A stretch of 64,000 nt of DNA from Leifsonia sp. NPDC080035 (lineage in GTDB: Bacteria; Actinomycetota; Actinomycetes; Actinomycetales; Microbacteriaceae), in NCBI RefSeq assembly GCF_040050925.1, contig NZ_CP157390.1, positions 186,001 to 250,000 on the forward strand, in the 5' to 3' direction. The notes below the pieces were generated by a model. That model did not search any database. It saw only the letters and a list, made by a program, of their open reading frames with translations, and had not been told where the DNA came from. Made by a program: the position numbers and the translations under genes. Below are positions 41,392-48,453 of the stretch, piece by piece; the stretch's first letter is position 1, and every line of letters starts with the position of its first letter.

Positions 41392-42143
41392 CGTTCCGGC
41401 AGATCGAGCTGGCCGGCGGCCACACCGTCGGCATGAGCGGCATCGGCGATCCGGTCGCCGACCACCTGGCCGTGCTGTTCCATCCCACCCCCGGCGCATC
41501 CGCCTTCGACCCGGAGCCGCGGGTGACCGACCGGTCCGGGCTGCACATCATCGGCTTCGACCGGCCCGGATACGGATCGTCCGCACCGTGGGACGTGTCC
41601 GTCGACGCCTGGGTGGATGCGGTCGCGCGCTACCTGCGGGCGATGGAGCGCAGCGCCGACCTGTCCACCGCCACCCGCTACGGGAAGATCAGCGCGATCG
41701 GCTGGCGCGAGGGGGCCGTCTACGCCGCTGAGCTCGCCTCGCGGCACCCCGACCTGCTGCACCGGCTGGTGCTGATCAGCCCGCTGGCGCCGCAGAACGC
41801 GGCGCGCGCCGAGCATCCCCCGATCGACGCGCCGGCACCCGGCTGGGCGGCGAGCCCCGCCGGGTACGACGACCGGCTGCGGAGGATGCTCGACGACGCC
41901 GGGCGCCAGGGCGGGCTCGGTGTCACGGCCGACCGCCGGGCGTTCGCCGCGCCCGGACTCTCGGCGCCGCACGTGGATGCCGATGCGCTGATCGTCTACG
42001 GCTCCGGCGACGGCGACGCGACCGTCCACGACGCCGACTGGTACGCCGTCGGCCTGCCGAACGCGACCGTGGAGCGGGTGGACGGCGGCCCCGACCTGAT
42101 CGCGCGGCACTGGGAGCGCATCCTGCGTTTCCTCGCCGAGTAG
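41388..42143 (+). CDS. degenerate alpha/beta-hydrolase
   Basis: A 251-residue alpha/beta-hydrolase-fold protein. The oxyanion loop region FHPTPGASAFDPE and strand 4 segment IIGFDRPGYGSS look normal. However, the nucleophile elbow reads AIGWREGAVY where the family has G-x-S-x-G, so serine is replaced by arginine. The late catalytic His position reads VDGGPDLIARHW, where most relatives have a GGH. Asp in YGSGDGDATV remains. It may be non-catalytic or use different chemistry. It is translationally coupled to the enolase-superfamily gene and ends the operon; a palindrome follows. Confidence 0.75.
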   Translation: MTFRQIELAGGHTVGMSGIGDPVADHLAVLFHPTPGASAFDPEPRVTDRSGLHIIGFDRPGYGSSAPWDVSVDAWVDAVARYLRAMERSADLSTATRYGKISAIGWREGAVYAAELASRHPDLLHRLVLISPLAPQNAARAEHPPIDAPAPGWAASPAGYDDRLRRMLDDAGRQGGLGVTADRRAFAAPGLSAPHVDADALIVYGSGDGDATVHDADWYAVGLPNATVERVDGGPDLIARHWERILRFLAE

Positions 42144-42150
42144 CCGACTC

Positions 42151-42205
42151 GATTCGTCACGAATGCGCGCGATTCGTCACGAACGGCACGCGTTCGTGAC
42201 GAATC
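42151..42205. repeat. extragenic palindrome built from GATTCGTCACGAA units
   Basis: GATTCGTCACGAA occurs at 42151-42163 and 42171-42183. The second copy pairs perfectly over 15 bp with 42191-42205 (GATTCGTCACGAACG with a 5-base loop). The three copies follow the hydrolase operon and precede an ECF41-type promoter. Confidence 0.8.
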
Positions 42206-42219
42206 GGAAGCTCAGCACC

Positions 42220-42246
42220 TGTCACATTCGGCGGCCGCCGGCGGTC
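42220..42246 (+). promoter_or_regulatory. ECF41-type promoter P1
   Basis: TGTCACA (42220-42226), 16 bases, then GGTC (42243-42246). This matches the ECF41 -35 signature TGTCACA with a CGTC-like -10. It drives the SnoaL-like orphan domain gene at 42296. Confidence 0.75.
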
Positions 42247-42295
42247 TGAGTAGTGAGAGCCCGCACCGGGCGGGACGCGAAGGGTGGATGCGGCG

Positions 42296-42724
42296 ATGGA
42301 TGCAACGGGACTCCGGCCGGCGCTCGCGGAATCGTGGGCGGCCGTCAAGGACTGGATCGGCAGCCCGGCGCACCGCGAGGCGGTCCGACGGCTCGGCCGG
42401 GCGGCGTCCCGCGGCGACCTGGCCGGGATGCGCGCGCTCATGCACCCGGGCGTCGCCGTCGTCGTCGACCGCGGCGACGAGCAGACACCCACGATCCGGG
42501 TGGTTCGCGGCCCGGACGACGCGAGCGTCCTGCTCGCCCACGGCTTCGCGAACGGCGAGGGCGTGAGCATCGAGGAGCGCTCGGTGAACGGGCAGGCCGG
42601 GCTGATGCTCACCCGGACCGGCGCACCGCTCGCCGCGATCGCGGTCGACTTCACCGGCTCCCTCGTCAGCATGATCTGGGTGCGCCTGAACCCGGCGCCG
42701 CTGAAGCGCTGGAACACCGTCTGA
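42296..42724 (+). CDS. free-standing ECF41 C-terminal (SnoaL-like) domain protein
   Basis: A 142-residue soluble protein with no sigma-factor core. Its segments line up by eye with the C-terminal domain of the ECF41 sigma factor 1.7 kb downstream. A helix RLGRAASRGDLAGMRALM corresponds to EAFLEAAQSGDMVELEKLF, VVVDRGDEQT stands at the DGGG position, and SVNGQAGLML leads to WVRLNPAPLKRW at the NPDKL position (residues 132-136). It is expressed from an ECF41-type promoter. Roles as a trans-acting modulator or ligand binder are inference. ATG 42296 is chosen with GAAGGG upstream; a GTG at 42284 would add four residues. Confidence 0.7.
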   Translation: MDATGLRPALAESWAAVKDWIGSPAHREAVRRLGRAASRGDLAGMRALMHPGVAVVVDRGDEQTPTIRVVRGPDDASVLLAHGFANGEGVSIEERSVNGQAGLMLTRTGAPLAAIAVDFTGSLVSMIWVRLNPAPLKRWNTV

Positions 42725-42852
42725 GTCCGCGCCCCGGCAAGGGTCCGGCGGCGGGTGGGACCAGCCGTGATCTGCTTGGCGCATACCCCGCGGGGGAAGC
42801 CGCCTGAAACCCGGTGTGCCCGCTCTTACCTCACGACTCGGCCGGACCGGCC

Positions 42853-43086
42853 CTACTCGTCGCGCGCGTCCGGCGCGTCGAACTCGTCCAGCTGGTCGAT
42901 GCCCTGCGGCTCCTCCACCTCGACCTCCACGCCGTCCGCGCCTTCGGCGTCGCGTTCTCCGCCGTCGTCGTCGCTGTTCGCGTCGCCGCCGTGGTACGCG
43001 CCGGTCCCCTCGTCCAGCGTCCCCTCGCCGTCCGGGTAGCCCGCCTCGTCCGGGTACTCGACGCTCCCGTCTCCGGATGCCGTCAT
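42853..43086 (-). CDS. small acidic protein in the ECF41 regulon
   Basis: A 77-residue protein extremely rich in Asp, Glu and Gly (SVEYPDEAGYPDGEGTLDEG, then DDDGGERDAEGADG). There is no cysteine and no membrane helix, and it is probably disordered. GGAGGGAG lies before ATG 43086. An ECF41-like promoter TGTCACG-N16-GGTC precedes it on the minus strand (43152-43126), so it is probably part of the same response as the divergent oxidoreductase and sigma gene. The function is unknown. Confidence 0.72.
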   Translation of the reverse strand: MTASGDGSVEYPDEAGYPDGEGTLDEGTGAYHGGDANSDDDGGERDAEGADGVEVEVEEPQGIDQLDEFDAPDARDE

Positions 43087-43125
43087 GGTGTCTCCCTCCG
43101 TCTTGTCCGATCCTGCAACAGCTCC

Positions 43126-43152
43126 GACCGCCTCCACCAGGAATCCGTGACA
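43126..43152 (-). promoter_or_regulatory. ECF41-type promoter P4 (divergent)
   Basis: On the minus strand TGTCACG (43152-43146), 16 bases, GGTC (43129-43126). One base differs from the -35 consensus; the spacing is exact. It drives the small acidic protein gene. Confidence 0.65.
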
Positions 43153-43179
43153 CCGATTCCGAAGTTTTCTGCGCCGGGC

Positions 43180-43206
43180 TGTCACACCGGCGGAGGCTGT
43201 CCGGTC
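43180..43206 (+). promoter_or_regulatory. ECF41-type promoter P2
   Basis: TGTCACA (43180-43186), 16 bases, GGTC (43203-43206), upstream of the NmrA-like oxidoreductase and the sigma factor gene. It implies autoregulation of the sigma factor. Confidence 0.8.
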
Positions 43207-43254
43207 GGAGCTTGTGCAGGGCGTGGAGACGCCGCGTCCCGAACGGAGGAGCAC

Positions 43255-44016
43255 ATGAAGATCGTCGTCATCGGAGGCACCGGGCTCATCGGCCGCCGCC
43301 TGGTCGAGCTGCTGCGCGAGCGCGGGGTGGACGCGGTGCCCGCGTCGCCGTCCAGCGGCGTGGACTCGGTCACCGGCGTCGGACTCGCCGAGGTGCTCGT
43401 CGGCGCGGACGTGGTCGTCGACATCCCCAACTCGCCCTCATTCGAGGACGCCGCCGTGCTCGACTTCTTCGAGCGGTCGACCGGCAACCTGGTCGCGGCC
43501 GAGAAGGAGGCGGGCGTCGGCCACCACGTCGTGCTCTCGATCGTCGGCGCCGACCGGCTGCCCGACATCGGGTACATGCGGGCCAAGGTCGCCCAGGAGC
43601 GGATCGTCACCGGTTCCGGCCTTCCGTACACCGTCGTCCGCGCCACGCAGTTCTTCGAGTTCGTGCCCGCCCTCACGGACGGCGCGACCCGGGACGACAC
43701 CGCGACGCTGTCCGACGTGCTCATGCAGCCGATCGCCGCCGCGGACGTCTCCGCCGCTCTCGCCGAGATCGCCGTGACGGCGCCGGCGAACGCGATCGTC
43801 GAGCTCGCCGGCCCGGAGCGGCTGCGCCTGGACGACCTGGCCCGGCGCATCCTCGCCGCCCGCGGGGACGCCAGGACGGTCGTCACCGATCCCGCGGCCG
43901 GCTACTTCGGCGGCACCGTGGACGACACCTCGCTGATCCCGGGTCAGGACCCACGCATCGCGGAGCAGCGGATCGCCGAAACCGGTTTTTCGACCTGGCT
44001 CGAGGAGGGCCGCTAG
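43255..44016 (+). CDS. NmrA-like NAD(P)-binding oxidoreductase/epimerase (ECF41 partner)
   Basis: A 253-residue atypical short-chain dehydrogenase. The N-terminal nucleotide-binding motif is VVIGGTGLIGRRLVELL. There is no Ser-Tyr-Lys triad of classical SDRs; instead come HHVVLSIVGADRLPDIGYM, RAKVAQERIVTGSGLPYTV and VRATQFFEF, typical of NmrA/NAD(P)H-binding proteins. ECF41 sigma genes usually neighbour one of three COE genes (carboxymuconolactone decarboxylase, oxidoreductase or epimerase), and this is the expected partner. GGAGGAG precedes ATG 43255. The substrate is unknown. Confidence 0.85.
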   Translation: MKIVVIGGTGLIGRRLVELLRERGVDAVPASPSSGVDSVTGVGLAEVLVGADVVVDIPNSPSFEDAAVLDFFERSTGNLVAAEKEAGVGHHVVLSIVGADRLPDIGYMRAKVAQERIVTGSGLPYTVVRATQFFEFVPALTDGATRDDTATLSDVLMQPIAAADVSAALAEIAVTAPANAIVELAGPERLRLDDLARRILAARGDARTVVTDPAAGYFGGTVDDTSLIPGQDPRIAEQRIAETGFSTWLEEGR

Positions 44017-44019
44017 CAT
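44014..44019 (+). promoter_or_regulatory. leaderless housekeeping promoter of the sigma gene
   Basis: TAGCAT overlaps the upstream stop codon and ends seven bases before ATG 44027, so the sigma factor can also be made from its own leaderless transcript. Confidence 0.5.
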
Positions 44020-44026
44020 TCGGACC

Positions 44027-44929
44027 ATGGCGGAAGACGGCGGCGGGATCGGCATCATCGACGGTGTGGACGACGCGGCGGCGACCTTCGCCGCCGTGCG
44101 TCCGCGCCTGTTCGGCATCGCGTACCGCATGATGGGCACGGTGGCCGACGCCGAGGACCTGGTGCAGGAGGCGTGGCTGCGCTGGCAGACCTACGACCGC
44201 GCGAGCGTGCGCGAGCCCGCCGCCTTCCTCGCGACCACCGTGACCCGGCTCGCCATCAACGAGCTGCAGTCGGCGCGGGTGCGCCGCGAGACCTACATCG
44301 GTCCGTGGCTGCCGGAGCCGGTGGACACCAGCGCCGACCCGCTGCTCGGCGCCGAACGCGGCGAGGCGCTCGAGTTCGCGGTGCTCACCCTGCTCGAGAA
44401 GCTCTCGCCGACCGAGCGCGCCGCGTACGTGCTGCGGGAGGCGTTCGACTACCCGTACGCGCAGATCGCCCAGATCATCCAGGCGACGGAGGCCTCCGCG
44501 CGTCAGCTGGTCAGCCGCGCTCGCAAGCACCTTGCCGAGGAGCGGCGCGTGCGCGAGGTCGGAACGAGCGAGAAGCGGCGGATGCTGGAGGCGTTCCTCG
44601 AGGCCGCGCAGTCGGGCGACATGGTGGAGCTGGAGAAGCTGTTCACCGCCGACATCATCAGCTACTCGGACGGCGGCGGTCTCGCCCGCGCCTCCCGCAT
44701 CCCGGTGCGCACCCGCACGGTGGTCGCGAAGTACCTGCGGGCGTTCGCGAACCGGTTCTGGGAGGGCACGGTGCACATCGTCGAGTCGAACGGCGAGCCG
44801 GCCGCGGTGCTCGTCCGCGACAACGCCGTGGTCGCGTTCGTCACGGTGGACGCCACCGCCGACGGCATCCGCCGCCTGCTCTGGGTGCTGAACCCGCAGA
44901 AGCTGGCGCGCATCCCCGTCCCCGCGTAA
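44027..44929 (+). CDS. sigJ: ECF41 (SigJ-type) sigma factor with SnoaL-like regulatory domain
   Basis: A 300-residue sigma factor. Region 2 (about residues 22-85, RPRLFGIAYRMMGTVADAED) and region 4 (about 118-170, TERAAYVLREAFDYPYAQIA) are followed by a C-terminal domain (about 180-300). The ECF41 signatures are present: WLPEP in the linker (94-98), DGGG (215-218) and NPQKL (289-293, usually NPDKL). In this group the C-terminal domain acts as a built-in positive and negative regulator instead of a separate anti-sigma factor. It is promoted from P2 with the oxidoreductase and probably from its own leaderless promoter. Confidence 0.9.
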   Translation: MAEDGGGIGIIDGVDDAAATFAAVRPRLFGIAYRMMGTVADAEDLVQEAWLRWQTYDRASVREPAAFLATTVTRLAINELQSARVRRETYIGPWLPEPVDTSADPLLGAERGEALEFAVLTLLEKLSPTERAAYVLREAFDYPYAQIAQIIQATEASARQLVSRARKHLAEERRVREVGTSEKRRMLEAFLEAAQSGDMVELEKLFTADIISYSDGGGLARASRIPVRTRTVVAKYLRAFANRFWEGTVHIVESNGEPAAVLVRDNAVVAFVTVDATADGIRRLLWVLNPQKLARIPVPA

Positions 44930-44945
44930 GGATTTTCCGCCCGGC

Positions 44946-44972
44946 TGTCACAAATCGGCGACCTCGTCTGTC
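44946..44972 (+). promoter_or_regulatory. ECF41-type promoter P3
   Basis: TGTCACA (44946-44952), 16 bases, TGTC (44969-44972). A CGTC also occurs at 44965-44968 with shorter spacing. It drives the NDH-2/cytochrome b operon. Confidence 0.75.
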
Positions 44973-45002
44973 TTAGTCAATGAGGACAGGAGGTCGAGAA
45001 CG

Positions 45003-46406
45003 ATGCGTCGAATCCTCATCGTCGGCGGCGGATACGCCGGTTTCTACACGGCCTGGAAGCTGGAGAAGAAGCTCCGGAAGGGCGAGGCCGAGATCGTGGT
45101 CGTCGACCCGCGGCCGTACATGACCTATCAGCCGTTCCTCCCGGAGGTGGCGGCCGGGTCGATCGAGGCCAGGCACGCGGCGATCTCGCTGCGCAGCCAC
45201 CTGCGCCGGGCGCGGCTGATCCACGGCACGGTGACGCGCATCCGGCACGCCGAGCGCACCGTCACCGTGCAGCCGCGCGACGGCGACCCGTTCGAGCTCG
45301 GCTACGACATCGTCGTGGTGACGGCGGGGGCGGTCACCCGCACCTTCCCGATCCCCGGCGTCATCGAGCACGCCATCGGCATGAAGCACGTGGAGGAGGC
45401 GGTCGCCATCCGCGACCGGCTGCTGGATGCGTTCGACCGGGCGTCGCTGCTCCCGCCGGGAGCCGAGCGCTCCCGGCTGCTGACGGTGACGTTCGTCGGC
45501 GGCGGGTTCTCGGGCGTCGAGGGCTTCGCCGAGCTGCTGTCGCTCGCGACGGCGCTGCTGAAGTCGTATCCGGAGCTGCGCTTCTCCGACCTGTCGTTCC
45601 ACCTGGTGGAGGCGCGGGACCGCATCCTCCCCGAGGTCACCGACGAGCCGGGTGCGTGGGTGGTGCGCTCGCTCGTAGAGCGCGGGGCGCGCATCCACCT
45701 CGGCGCCCAGCTGCTGTCGGCGGAGGGCGGCCACGTCGTCCTCTCGACCGGTGAGGAGTTCGACGCGCACACCATCGTCTGGACCGCAGGCAACGGCGCG
45801 AACCCGGTGATCGCGAACAACACGGACCTGCCGATCACGGCGCGCGGTTCGGTGATCGTGCGGCCCGACCTGCGGGTCGGCACGGCGGATGAGCCGGTGC
45901 CGGACGCCTGGGCGGCGGGCGACGACGCGGCGGTCCCCGACCTGGCGTCGGGCGTGCCGGGCGCGCTGACCGTTCCGAACGCGCAGCACGCCGTGCGTCA
46001 GGGCAAGCGGCTGGCCGCGAACATCGTGGCGAGCCTGCGCGGCGAGCGGACCAGGGACTACGTGCACCACAGCCTCGGCGTCGTCGCGACCCTCGGCCTC
46101 GGCACGGGCATCTTCCAGTGGCGGGGCATCGTCATCACCGGCTTCCTCGCCTGGGTGATGCACCGCGGCTACCACGTGCTGGCGATCCCGACGTGGGAGC
46201 GAAAGGTGCGGGTGCTGCTGGTCTGGGCGAGCGCCGTGGTGTTCGGGCGGGACATCGTCTCGCTGCTGTCGGTGCAGCATCCACGCCGGGCGTTCCTCGG
46301 CGAGGAGCCGGATGCGGCCGAGCGTGCGACCGAGCGTGTCGCCGATCGCGCTGCCGAACGCACCGCGGATCGCACCGCCGAGCTCGTGGATGCGGAGGCC
46401 CGCTGA
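45003..46406 (+). CDS. ndh: type II NADH dehydrogenase (NDH-2-like)
   Basis: A 467-residue FAD protein. The first Rossmann site is ILIVGGGYAGFYTAWKLEKK (FAD) and the second TVTFVGGGFSGVEGFAELL (NADH). DAWAAGDDAAVPD is the C-terminal FAD ribityl motif. The tail (from about residue 395) carries a membrane-associating segment and a charged end of repeated Arg/Ala/Glu. NDH-2 passes electrons from NADH to quinone without pumping protons. AGGAGGTCGAG precedes the ATG. Its stop overlaps the ATG of the cytochrome b gene, so the two are co-made. It is expressed from the ECF41-type promoter P3. Confidence 0.87.
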   Translation: MRRILIVGGGYAGFYTAWKLEKKLRKGEAEIVVVDPRPYMTYQPFLPEVAAGSIEARHAAISLRSHLRRARLIHGTVTRIRHAERTVTVQPRDGDPFELGYDIVVVTAGAVTRTFPIPGVIEHAIGMKHVEEAVAIRDRLLDAFDRASLLPPGAERSRLLTVTFVGGGFSGVEGFAELLSLATALLKSYPELRFSDLSFHLVEARDRILPEVTDEPGAWVVRSLVERGARIHLGAQLLSAEGGHVVLSTGEEFDAHTIVWTAGNGANPVIANNTDLPITARGSVIVRPDLRVGTADEPVPDAWAAGDDAAVPDLASGVPGALTVPNAQHAVRQGKRLAANIVASLRGERTRDYVHHSLGVVATLGLGTGIFQWRGIVITGFLAWVMHRGYHVLAIPTWERKVRVLLVWASAVVFGRDIVSLLSVQHPRRAFLGEEPDAAERATERVADRAAERTADRTAELVDAEAR

Positions 46407-48100
46407 TGCCCGTCGACCGCAGGACCCACGCCTCCCTGACCGACCGGTTCGGGCGGGTCGCGTCCCGCTCGGCCGCCGGTCGCCGGCTCGGCGCGCTGCG
46501 CGCGGAGCTCGCGACCCGGCGCGCGCCGCTGCACTGGACGAACATGTTCGGCGTGGTGGCGCTCGCCTGCCTGCTCGTGCTGTTCGTGACCGGATTCATC
46601 CTGATGTTCGCATACGCGCCGTCGAGCACGCGCGTGACCTACACCGGCCCGTACGCGCCGCTCGCCGGGGCCGAGATGTCGAAGGCGCTGCAGTCGACGC
46701 TCGGGATCTCGTTCGAGCTGCCCGGCGGGATGCTGCTGCGCCAGGCCCACCACTGGGCCGCGCTGCTGCTGCCCGCCGCGATCATCATGCAGCTGCTCGT
46801 CGCCTTCTTCACCGGAGCGTTCCGGCGTCCGCGCCGCACCTCCTGGCTGCTGCTGTTCGGGCTGCTGATCGTGGCGTTGATCGGCGGCTGGAGCGGATAC
46901 GCCCTGCCGGACGACATGCTCTCCGGCACGGGCCTCCGGATCGTGGAGGGCATCGTCCTCGGCATCCCCGTGATCGGCACCTGGCTGTCGTGGCTGCTGT
47001 TCGGCGGCGAGTTCCCCGGGCAGATCATCGAGCACCTGTACCCGATCCACATCGCTGTCGTGCCGGTGCTGCTGGTGCTGCTGCTCGCCGGGCGCTGGCG
47101 CGAGGCGTACCTGCACAAGGCGGCGCAGTTCCCCGGCGAGGGACGCAGCGAGACGGTGATCGTCGGCGTCCCGGTCTGGCCGAACCTGGCCGTGCGCGCC
47201 GGCGGCCTGCTCGCGGCGACGACCGGAGCCCTCGTGCTGCTGGCCGCGACGGTCACCATCGGCCCGATCTGGCTGTACGGGCCGTCCTCCCCCGGCGACG
47301 CCGGGGCGGGCAGCCAGCCGGACTGGTACACCGGGTTCCTGGACGGGGCGCTGCGGCTGGTGCCGCCCGGCTGGGAGTTCGAGTGGCTCGGCCGCACCTG
47401 GACCCTCGCGGTGCTCGTGCCGCTGCTCGTGGTCGGCGTGTTCCTGCTGCTCGTCGCTGTCTACCCGTTCGTCGAGGAGTGGCTGAGCGGCGACTCCCGC
47501 GAGCACCACATCCTGGACCGGCCGCGCAACGTGCCGACCCGCACCGGTATCGGCGTCGCGGGGATCGTGTTCTACGCCGCGCTGTGGGGTGCGGCGAGCG
47601 CGGACCTCGTGGCGACACACCTGCACATCGGGCTCGAGGTGGTGGTGCACTCGTTCCAGGCGCTCGTGGTGCTCGGACCGGTGCTGGCGTTCCTGCTCAC
47701 CCGCCGGGTGTGCCTGGCGCTGCAGAAGAAGGACCAGAGCATCCTGCTGCACGGGTACGAGACGGGACGCATCGTCCGGCTGCCTGGCGGCGAGTACGTG
47801 GAGGTGCACGGCGCGGTCGACGCCCACGAGCGCTACCGGCTCGTCGGACCCGACGCGGCCGCCCCGTACGCCGCCCGCCCGGACGGCGACGGCCACCTGC
47901 GCCTGGTCGATCGGGCGCGGGCGCGCGCCTCCCGGTTCTTCTTCGAGGACCGGCTGACCCCGGTGCCGGAGCAACCGGGAGCGCTCGGCCCGGCGGACGC
48001 AGTGGTGGCACCGGACGCACTGGAGGCGGCGGGCGCACTCGACGACGGCGGCGAAGGGCGGTCGGATGCGCGAGCGTCGTCGACGGCGGGAGCGGCGTGA
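46406..48100 (+). CDS. cytochrome b (QcrB-like) without Rieske or cytochrome c partner genes
   Basis: A 564-residue protein with about nine membrane helices. Heme-binding histidine candidates lie in LLRQAHHWAALLL and EHLYPIHIAVVPVL, and further ones in THLHIGLEVVVHSFQALVV. The TRRAPLHWTNMFG opening and GWSGYALPDDMLSGTG are typical of actinobacterial QcrB. The C-terminal extension (about 430-564) is soluble and charged, ending in a Gly/Ala/Asp-rich tail. No qcrA or qcrC is nearby, so it may be a stress-induced cytochrome b that accepts electrons from the NDH-2 pool. It overlaps the next gene by 35 bases. Confidence 0.82.
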   Translation: MPVDRRTHASLTDRFGRVASRSAAGRRLGALRAELATRRAPLHWTNMFGVVALACLLVLFVTGFILMFAYAPSSTRVTYTGPYAPLAGAEMSKALQSTLGISFELPGGMLLRQAHHWAALLLPAAIIMQLLVAFFTGAFRRPRRTSWLLLFGLLIVALIGGWSGYALPDDMLSGTGLRIVEGIVLGIPVIGTWLSWLLFGGEFPGQIIEHLYPIHIAVVPVLLVLLLAGRWREAYLHKAAQFPGEGRSETVIVGVPVWPNLAVRAGGLLAATTGALVLLAATVTIGPIWLYGPSSPGDAGAGSQPDWYTGFLDGALRLVPPGWEFEWLGRTWTLAVLVPLLVVGVFLLLVAVYPFVEEWLSGDSREHHILDRPRNVPTRTGIGVAGIVFYAALWGAASADLVATHLHIGLEVVVHSFQALVVLGPVLAFLLTRRVCLALQKKDQSILLHGYETGRIVRLPGGEYVEVHGAVDAHERYRLVGPDAAAPYAARPDGDGHLRLVDRARARASRFFFEDRLTPVPEQPGALGPADAVVAPDALEAAGALDDGGEGRSDARASSTAGAA

Positions 48101-48440
48101 CCACGCCCGCCTGACCGCGGCACTGTGCGAGGCGCTGGGGACCGGGGACGCGTGCGCGGTCGCACGGGTGCTCGGTCCCGGCGTGCGGGTGGTCGTGGAT
48201 GCGGGCGGCACGGGCCTGCGCGCCAGCCCCGCCCTCACCGCGGACCCGGCCGCGCACCTCGTCGTCGTGCTCGGCCGGCCCGATGGCCGGGAGCTCGCCG
48301 TCCGCTCGGTGAACGGCGCGCCCGGCATCGTCGCCCGCCGCGACGGCACCGCGACGGCGGTCGTCGTCGCGTCCGGCCGCGTCGGCGCCGCCGCCGTGGT
48401 GTGGGTGGTCGCGAACCCGGACAAGCTGCGGGAGTGGTGA
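48066..48440 (+). CDS. second free-standing ECF41 C-terminal (SnoaL-like) domain protein
   Basis: A 124-residue protein with a very basic start (MRERRRRRERRDHARLT). The body matches the ECF41 sigma C-terminal domain: EALGTGDACAVARVLGPGV, VVVDAGG at the DGGG position, SVNGAPGIVARRDG, and WVVANPDKLREW with an exact NPDKL motif (residues 117-121). ATG 48066 lies inside the cytochrome b gene and is preceded by GAAGGG; no later ATG or GTG near the N-terminus suits. It is the last gene of the ECF41-driven operon. A modulator of sigma activity or a redox/ligand sensor is inference. Confidence 0.68.
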   Translation: MRERRRRRERRDHARLTAALCEALGTGDACAVARVLGPGVRVVVDAGGTGLRASPALTADPAAHLVVVLGRPDGRELAVRSVNGAPGIVARRDGTATAVVVASGRVGAAAVVWVVANPDKLREW

Positions 48441-48453
48441 GGAGCGCCCCCCG

